DNA of 18,504 nucleotides from Prosthecobacter debontii (lineage in GTDB: Bacteria > Verrucomicrobiota > Verrucomicrobiia > Verrucomicrobiales > Akkermansiaceae). This document shows positions 14,309-18,504 of the stretch, in pieces. The notes beneath the pieces were generated by a model that was not told the DNA's origin, made no database searches, and saw nothing but the letters and a program-made list of their open reading frames with translations. The stretch is taken from assembly GCA_945885485.1 (NCBI GenBank), contig CAMCYT010000024.1, positions 1-18,504 on the forward strand. The letters are read 5' to 3'. Numbering within the stretch: position 1 is the first letter of the stretch; each line of letters opens with the position of its first letter. The translations under genes and the position numbers were made by a program.

Positions 14309-14357
14309 GCTGCGGCGAATACAGCCTTCCGTTAAGAAAACTAGAATCCGCCGCAGC
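14309..14357 (-). promoter_or_regulatory. Hairpin in the glyS 5' leader
   Basis: GCTGCGGCG at 14309-14317 and CGCCGCAGC at 14349-14357 form a perfect 9-bp inverted repeat with a 31-nt loop. It lies between the TATAAT and the glyS start, so it would be in the leader RNA. There is no U-tract, so it is not a terminator in either direction. Role unknown. Confidence 0.4.
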
Positions 14358-14386
14358 CCATCCGCTAATTGGGGGGGGATGAGCAA

Positions 14387-14392
14387 ATTATA
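14387..14392 (-). promoter_or_regulatory. Candidate -10 box for the glyS operon
   Basis: A perfect TATAAT is read leftward, about 171 nt upstream of the glyS ATG. No good -35 lies 16-18 nt upstream; TTGGCA is present, but only 10 nt away. It is the only consensus -10 in the region on this strand that I noticed. Confidence 0.35.
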
Positions 14393-14545
14393 GCGTTAAT
14401 CATGCCAAGATTGAGCAGTTGGCGGCATTGATAGATGAAATTCCGAGGGATTTGGCTGCGCAGGATGAGTTGCCTTCATATCCAATCTGGTTGGATTGTC
14501 CGCTTTACTCTCAAAGGGACATTGTCCAACCTCCCGCCCCGCACC

Positions 14546-14626
14546 ATGACCGCCTCTGAGATCCGCCAATGCCCCAACGCGTTAGCGTGTCTTGTAAGCG
14601 AAGCCAATATGCATGGCGTGATTTGA
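14546..14626 (+). CDS. 26-codon mini-ORF upstream of alaS with an AlaRS-like start
   Basis: ATG at 14546 opens 26 codons ending in TGA at 14624-14626, 21 nt before alaS. Its first residues MTASEIRQC mirror the beginning of the downstream AlaRS, MTSSQIRQS (6 of 9 identical, with several synonymous codon differences). It contains four Ala codons. It could be a leader peptide, or a decayed remnant of a second alaS 5' end. A longer frame from 14435 exists, but its first part looks non-coding. Function is unproven and translation uncertain. Confidence 0.3.
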   Translation: MTASEIRQCPNALACLVSEANMHGVI

Positions 14627-14647
14627 CTTCAGCCCACTATTCCTATC

Positions 14648-17600
14648 ATGACTTCCTCACAAATCAGGCAAAGCTTCCTCGATTTTTTCAATGAAAAGCA
14701 GCACACCATCGTGCCCTCCGCGTCGCTGCTTCCGCAGTCGCCGGGCTTGCTTTTCACCAACGCGGGGATGAATCCGTTTGTGCCGTATTTCCTCGGTGTC
14801 GAAAAAGCTCCCTACAATCCACCACGCGCGGCAGACACCCAGAAATGCATCCGTGCTGGCGGAAAACACAACGACCTAGAGGACGTCGGCTACGACACCT
14901 ATCACCATACGTTTTTCGAAATGCTCGGGAACTGGTCGTTCGGAAACTATTTCAAAAAAGAAGCCATCCAATGGGCATGGGAGCTCGTCGTTGGGCGTTG
15001 GGGACTTCCGGCGCACCGGCTTTACGCATCAGTTTATGCACCGAAACCCGGCGATCCCGGAAATTTCGATCAAGAAGCCTACGACATCTGGGCAGAACTT
15101 TTCCGCGCGGCGGGTTGCGATCCGGAAATCCAAATTGTCCACGGCAATGTGAAAGACAACTTCTGGATGATGGGCGAAACTGGTCCCTGCGGCCCGTGCT
15201 CCGAACTTCACGTCGATCTAACACCTAAGGGCAATCCCGTCACCGGTCGCAATCTCGTCAACAACGATTCCGATCTCTGCATCGAAATCTGGAACCTTGT
15301 TTTCATTCAATACAACGCCGAGGCCGACGGTACGTTCCGCGAGCTTCCTGCCAAACACGTCGATACCGGTATGGGTTTTGAGCGCGCTTGTTCGATCATT
15401 CAGAACACCAAAGGTTTCACCGACTTCTCGAAAAAGCCTTCCAACTACGCCACCGACGTTTTCCAACCCATCTTCCGCAAGCTCGAAGAACTCAGCGATA
15501 AAACCTACGTCGACATCTATCCGGAGCTCGGCGCGGATCGCTCCGCGTTTTCTGAGGAAATGAAAACCGCCATCGCGTTCCGCGTCATCGCGGATCACTT
15601 GCGCACCCTTTCCTTCTCCATCGCCGATGGCATCATGCCGGGGAACAACGGCAGAAACTACGTCCTCCGCCGTATCCTCCGTCGCGCGGTTCGATACGGT
15701 CGCCAGCTTGGATTCTCTGGTGAAAAACCCTTCTTCGGCGCGCTGGTGGAAACGCTAGTCGCAGAGATGGGCGGAGTTTTTCCGGAGTTAAAAAATCGCG
15801 AAGACGTTGTTAGACAAACGCTGGAACAAGAAGAGGCGAGTTTTAACCAGACGTTGGATAGAGGAATGGCCAAGTTTTTGGAAGAAGCCCTGCCAAGAGC
15901 CATTACAAATACTCTCTATAAACAATCTATTTCAACTCGTGAAGATACGCCGTTGGACAAAGATCCTGAGAGAGAAATTCTCCAATTAGACATAAAAAAC
16001 AATGACGGCTCTTTCACTAGACTGAGTAAGCAGCAAATAATTGATAATGAGTGGAAAAGATACCTGACCATCACGCCTAGTTTGACTGGGCATGATGCCT
16101 TCCGCCTCTACGACACCTACGGTTTCCCAATTGACCTTACCGAACTTCTTTGTGCCGAGCGCGGACTTCAGGTAGACATGCCTCGCTTCGAGGAACTCAT
16201 GGAGGAACAACGCGAGCGCGCCCGCGCAGCTCAGAAATCTAACATCGTCCGCGCCCTAGACATCTCCACCGAAGCCGTTACCGAATTCGTCGGCTTCGAA
16301 AATGATTCTGTCGAAGCCACTGTGTTAGAAATTCACCCGCAAGAAGACGCGCTCTTCGTCATTACTGACAAAACCGTCTTCTACGCTGAAATGGGCGGCC
16401 AGTCCGGCGATACAGGAACGTTAAATGACATTCCAGTCACAGGCGTCCAACAAATCGGCAAAGCCCGTGCTCTGATCATTCAAAAATCAGAAATCAACAA
16501 TCATCAATCGTCAATCAAACCGGGTGATCAAGTCACTCTCAAACTCGACACCACTCGTCGTCGTCCCATCGAGGCACACCACACCGCTACGCATCTTCTC
16601 CATTGGGCGCTTCACGAAGTCGTTTCTAAAGACGCCGCGCAGCAAGGCTCATCGGTCGATGAATACCGCCTGCGTTTCGATTTCAACAGCGGAGCCGTTA
16701 CTTCTGCGCAACTTTCAGAGATGGAAGAAATGGTCAATGGTGCCATCAAGCAGGGACTCACCGTTTCATGGACCGAAGTCAAACACGCCGACATCAAACA
16801 CCGCACCGACATCATGCAGTTCTTCGGTGATAAGTATGGTGATACGGTTCGTGTGGTTCAGATCGGTGGAGGAGCTCATCAACTCGATGGTCCGTCCATG
16901 GAGCTTTGCGGTGGAACTCACGTTCGCAACACTAGTGAGATCGGACTTTTCAAAATCAAATCCGAAGGAGCGATCGCATCCGGCGTGCGCCGCATCGAGG
17001 CTGCCTGTGGAGAATCGGCTTGGGAATACATTCGCGAGTCGATCGAGAAATGGGATAGCGAACTCAAAGCGGCTGCAGAGAAACTCAAAGCCGCCAACGA
17101 GAAGTTGGCCGAACTTGGTGAAGAGATCATTACCGTCAACGAGTTCCCACACATCATGGGCGCGATGCTGGTTGAGCGTGCGGATATTTCCCAGATCAAC
17201 GCAACCTACGCTCATGGGTTGCGCACTTTGGAAGAAACCAAAGAAGCTGCTATTGAGGCCGAGAAGCGTATTAAGAAAATCCAGTCAGCCCAAGCCGCGT
17301 CGCTCGCTGATGAAGCGCTTGCAGATCTCATCGCGAAAGGTGAGTCTATCATCGCTTTGTTCGAATCCGATGCCTCATTGCTCCAGGAATTACAAAACGG
17401 CTTGAAGAAAAAAAACTTCGGCGGAGCCGCGTTGTTGATCGTTGATGACGGAGAAAAACTTCACCTCGCCACCCACTGCGGAGCCGATGCTCTAGCAGCC
17501 GGTCTTAAAGCCGGTGATCTTCTGCGCGACCTAGCTGCCATGGCCGGCGGAAAAGGCGGAGGGAAACCGGATCAAGCTAGAGGAGCCGCACCGGATCGGA

Positions 17601-17650
17601 GTAAGTTGGAAGAGATCAAAGCTGCGGCGAATCAGCTTTTCAAAAACTAA
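14648..17650 (+). CDS. alaS: Alanine--tRNA ligase with extra insertions
   Basis: This is a class II synthetase that charges and proofreads tRNA-Ala. The order is the catalytic domain (AGMNPFVPYFLG, KHNDLEDVGYDTYHHTFFEM, NWSFGNYFKKEA), the tRNA-recognition domain, LYDTYGFPIDLT (~485-496), and the editing domain with zinc ligands HHTATHLLH (~644-652) and CGGTH (~754). The C-terminal oligomerisation domain ends in AGGKGGGKPDQARGAA. At 1000 residues it is much longer than the usual ~875. Two additions explain part of this: an AT-rich in-frame segment at ~416-478 (nt 15895-16085) before LTGHDAF, and a short NNHQSS loop at ~614-624 encoded by heptamer repeats. All catalytic and editing residues are intact, so the enzyme should be functional. 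It starts at the ATG at 14648 without a Shine-Dalgarno. The next gene follows after 14 nt. Confidence 0.97.
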   Translation: MTSSQIRQSFLDFFNEKQHTIVPSASLLPQSPGLLFTNAGMNPFVPYFLGVEKAPYNPPRAADTQKCIRAGGKHNDLEDVGYDTYHHTFFEMLGNWSFGNYFKKEAIQWAWELVVGRWGLPAHRLYASVYAPKPGDPGNFDQEAYDIWAELFRAAGCDPEIQIVHGNVKDNFWMMGETGPCGPCSELHVDLTPKGNPVTGRNLVNNDSDLCIEIWNLVFIQYNAEADGTFRELPAKHVDTGMGFERACSIIQNTKGFTDFSKKPSNYATDVFQPIFRKLEELSDKTYVDIYPELGADRSAFSEEMKTAIAFRVIADHLRTLSFSIADGIMPGNNGRNYVLRRILRRAVRYGRQLGFSGEKPFFGALVETLVAEMGGVFPELKNREDVVRQTLEQEEASFNQTLDRGMAKFLEEALPRAITNTLYKQSISTREDTPLDKDPEREILQLDIKNNDGSFTRLSKQQIIDNEWKRYLTITPSLTGHDAFRLYDTYGFPIDLTELLCAERGLQVDMPRFEELMEEQRERARAAQKSNIVRALDISTEAVTEFVGFENDSVEATVLEIHPQEDALFVITDKTVFYAEMGGQSGDTGTLNDIPVTGVQQIGKARALIIQKSEINNHQSSIKPGDQVTLKLDTTRRRPIEAHHTATHLLHWALHEVVSKDAAQQGSSVDEYRLRFDFNSGAVTSAQLSEMEEMVNGAIKQGLTVSWTEVKHADIKHRTDIMQFFGDKYGDTVRVVQIGGGAHQLDGPSMELCGGTHVRNTSEIGLFKIKSEGAIASGVRRIEAACGESAWEYIRESIEKWDSELKAAAEKLKAANEKLAELGEEIITVNEFPHIMGAMLVERADISQINATYAHGLRTLEETKEAAIEAEKRIKKIQSAQAASLADEALADLIAKGESIIALFESDASLLQELQNGLKKKNFGGAALLIVDDGEKLHLATHCGADALAAGLKAGDLLRDLAAMAGGKGGGKPDQARGAAPDRSKLEEIKAAANQLFKN
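16487..16518 (+). repeat. Heptameric tandem repeat inside alaS
   Basis: Successive 7-bp units TCAGAAA, TCAACAA, TCATCAA and TCGTCAA, then TCAA, run from 16487 to 16518. They encode part of the polar loop EINNHQSSIK between strands of the AlaRS editing region. The stretch is much richer in A+T than its surroundings. Confidence 0.65.
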
Positions 17651-17664
17651 ACGGTCCAATTCTC

Positions 17665-18315
17665 ATGAAAACCATCGCACTTGTTTTTTTGGTTATCTCG
17701 AGCTTGTTGTTTGTTCAAGCCGCTGAGCCTGGAAAAAATCAATTTACCACGAAGATTGAAGATGTGGATTGTGTGGTTAAGGTATACTCGCCCTCAGAAC
17801 CCATCGTATTCAGCATGTTGGTGAATAAGGATTCGTTGCCGAAATCCCAGTTGATGATTTCGATCATGCTTACAACTAGCGATATTACATCTTACATGAC
17901 GGATGAAGAGATTGCTCAGAATGTAAAAACGGATCGATTTGATAAGGACGAATTGAAGGCTGAATATGAGAGGATGAGGGCGGGCATGAAAAAAAGGTCG
18001 GAACTGACGGGTCCGGATGCTGAGGATAATCCGTGGAAGGGAATGAAATATGCGCTCGATCAAGTTTTTATCATCGAATCAAAGTTAGGAAAATATTTGG
18101 TCTATCAATTGTCTCCACAAGGTACAAAGAAAGTTAATGGTCGTTTATCTAGCATCAGAAAACACGAAGATGGCAGGTGGGTGATGGGCGCAACCAAAGA
18201 TGAAACGATTGATAAGTTTAAACAGTCTCTCACATCTATGATCCCGAAAGAGTTTGAGAAATTACAGGAGGAGTCGGCTGTAGCTGTATTGCCGCTTGAG
18301 GATTTGCTCAAGTGA
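17665..18315 (+). CDS. Exported protein of unknown function
   Basis: I do not recognise this 216-residue protein. The N-terminus is a clear Sec signal peptide (MKTIALVFLVISSLLFVQAA, cleavage probably after QAA before EPGKN). The mature part begins with strands (FTTKIEDVDCVVKVYSPS), contains a single Cys, a helical charged middle (DKDELKAEYERMRAGMKKR), and further strands with GKYLVYQLSP and DGRWVMGATKDE. It ends in a helix rich in Glu/Lys. There is no lipobox and no further transmembrane helix, so it should be periplasmic and soluble. It follows alaS by 14 nt, suggesting read-through from alaS. The composition is more A+T-rich than alaS. The DGRW...DETIDKFKQSLTSM pattern resembles small verrucomicrobial or planctomycete secreted proteins, but I cannot name a family. 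Confidence 0.75.
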   Translation: MKTIALVFLVISSLLFVQAAEPGKNQFTTKIEDVDCVVKVYSPSEPIVFSMLVNKDSLPKSQLMISIMLTTSDITSYMTDEEIAQNVKTDRFDKDELKAEYERMRAGMKKRSELTGPDAEDNPWKGMKYALDQVFIIESKLGKYLVYQLSPQGTKKVNGRLSSIRKHEDGRWVMGATKDETIDKFKQSLTSMIPKEFEKLQEESAVAVLPLEDLLK

Positions 18316-18331
18316 TCCTAGAAACCGAAAT

Positions 18332-18504
18332 GGAACCACCGATGGACACAGATACACACGGATAATCAAAGAGTTATGAATTTTTTCAGTCTCACCTTTT
18401 AGGTGAATGAAGAATTCTTGCTAATCCTCTTAGCATCAGTGTTTATCCGCGTTTATTTGACGAAAGGATTTAAATTTGTGTTCGTCCATGTCCGTTTACC
18501 CCGG
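18332..18504. repeat. Dispersed-type intergenic repeat with inverted arms
   Basis: Starting about 17 nt after the last stop codon, the left arm CAGATACACACGGATAA (18349-18365) is the inverted partner of TTATCCGCGTTTATTTG (18443-18459), matching in 14 of 17 bases. Further related motifs flank them: CACCGATGGACACAG before the left arm, and GTGTTCGTCCATGTCCG near 18478-18494. Such 'GGACACAGAT / CACGGAT' sequences recur between genes in several environmental bacterial genomes, as far as I recall. No ORF of note lies inside, and it continues to the window end. A small perfect hairpin, TCACC/GGTGA (18392-18406), sits in the middle. Confidence 0.5.

Larger units (their letters stand above)
14217..14647. 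other. 431-nt divergent intergenic region between glyS and alaS
   Basis: This region must drive both tRNA-synthetase genes. From left to right it holds an in-frame, stop-free extension of glyS up to ~14385 (minus strand), a 9-bp hairpin (14309-14357), and a run of eight G (14371-14378). It then has TATAAT on the minus strand (14387-14392), a plus-strand stretch open from 14383 to 14559 without an ATG, and a 26-codon mini-ORF (14546-14626). I see no T-box consensus, tRNA or known riboswitch. A clear -35/-10 pair toward alaS is not evident. Confidence 0.6.

Noticed and set aside
14371..14378. G8 run as a phase-variation switch
   Set aside because: No gene frame is switched by it: the ATG just after it gives four codons and a stop. 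Read as a possible relic only.
14435..14545. Upstream half of a 63-codon frame ending at 14626
   Set aside because: Its first 37 codons look non-coding and compete with a better open stretch in another frame; only the last 26 codons from 14546 are of interest.
14629..14658. TTGACT ... TATCAT as an alaS promoter
   Set aside because: The -10 would include the alaS start codon and put the transcription start inside the gene; the spacing is also only 15 nt.
16524..17405. 293-codon frame overlapping alaS
   Set aside because: It is a +1 shadow of the AlaRS editing and C-terminal parts, Ser/Arg-rich in low-complexity fashion, with no motif.
18392..18406. TCACC-TTTTA-GGTGA hairpin as a terminator
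   Set aside because: The stem is only 5 bp and there is no T-run after it.

Overview
The window is an ordinary-looking chromosomal segment of a Gram-negative bacterium, with no transposase, integrase, CRISPR array or phage gene. I tentatively place it in the Verrucomicrobiota / PVC group. The reasons are an outer-membrane secretin, pilMNOPQ-like gene order with divergent members, a near-absence of Shine-Dalgarno sequences, a eukaryotic-type dimeric GlyRS, and a short intergenic repeat of the 'GGACACAGAT...CACGGAT' kind. This placement is inference; there is no rRNA or other direct marker.

Region 1 (1-8400, + strand) is a type IV pilus / type II secretion-type operon. It encodes a PilM/PilN-like (GspL-like) protein cut by the window start, a PilO/GspM-like protein, a PilP/GspC-like periplasmic protein, a secretin, a small protein resembling a free-standing GspE N-terminal domain, the GspE/PilB ATPase, the GspF/PilC platform protein and a small unrecognised membrane protein. 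Together these would form the motor, inner-membrane alignment complex and outer-membrane pore. Pseudopilins and prepilin peptidase are not in the window.

Region 2 (8449-10518) holds a low-molecular-weight phosphatase whose P-loop has the Thr typical of protein-arginine phosphatases (+), a convergent SufT-type Fe-S assembly protein (-), and cdaA diadenylate cyclase (+). Overlapping the 3' end of cdaA is a 59-residue membrane mini-protein that looks like a CdaR stripped of its YbbR domains.

Region 3 (10519-14216, - strand) reads as one operon: glyS, a single-cluster ferredoxin, a DciA/DUF721 helicase-loader-type protein, a HAD-Nudix fusion, and folB. The fusion overlaps folB by 4 nt (ATGA). 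HAD phosphatase plus Nudix is the pair of activities needed to turn dihydroneopterin triphosphate into the FolB substrate, so the fusion may fill the 'missing' folate steps.

Region 4 (14217-18504) holds a 431-nt divergent intergenic region with a perfect TATAAT toward glyS, a hairpin, and a mini-ORF whose first residues mimic the start of AlaRS. It is followed by alaS (1000 codons, with an AT-rich in-frame insertion and a heptameric tandem repeat in the coding sequence), a short exported protein of unknown function, and an intergenic repeat running to the window end.

No single dramatic new system is evident. The best leads are the HAD-Nudix/FolB coupling, the mini-CdaR, the insertions in alaS, and the split or divergent pilus motor parts.
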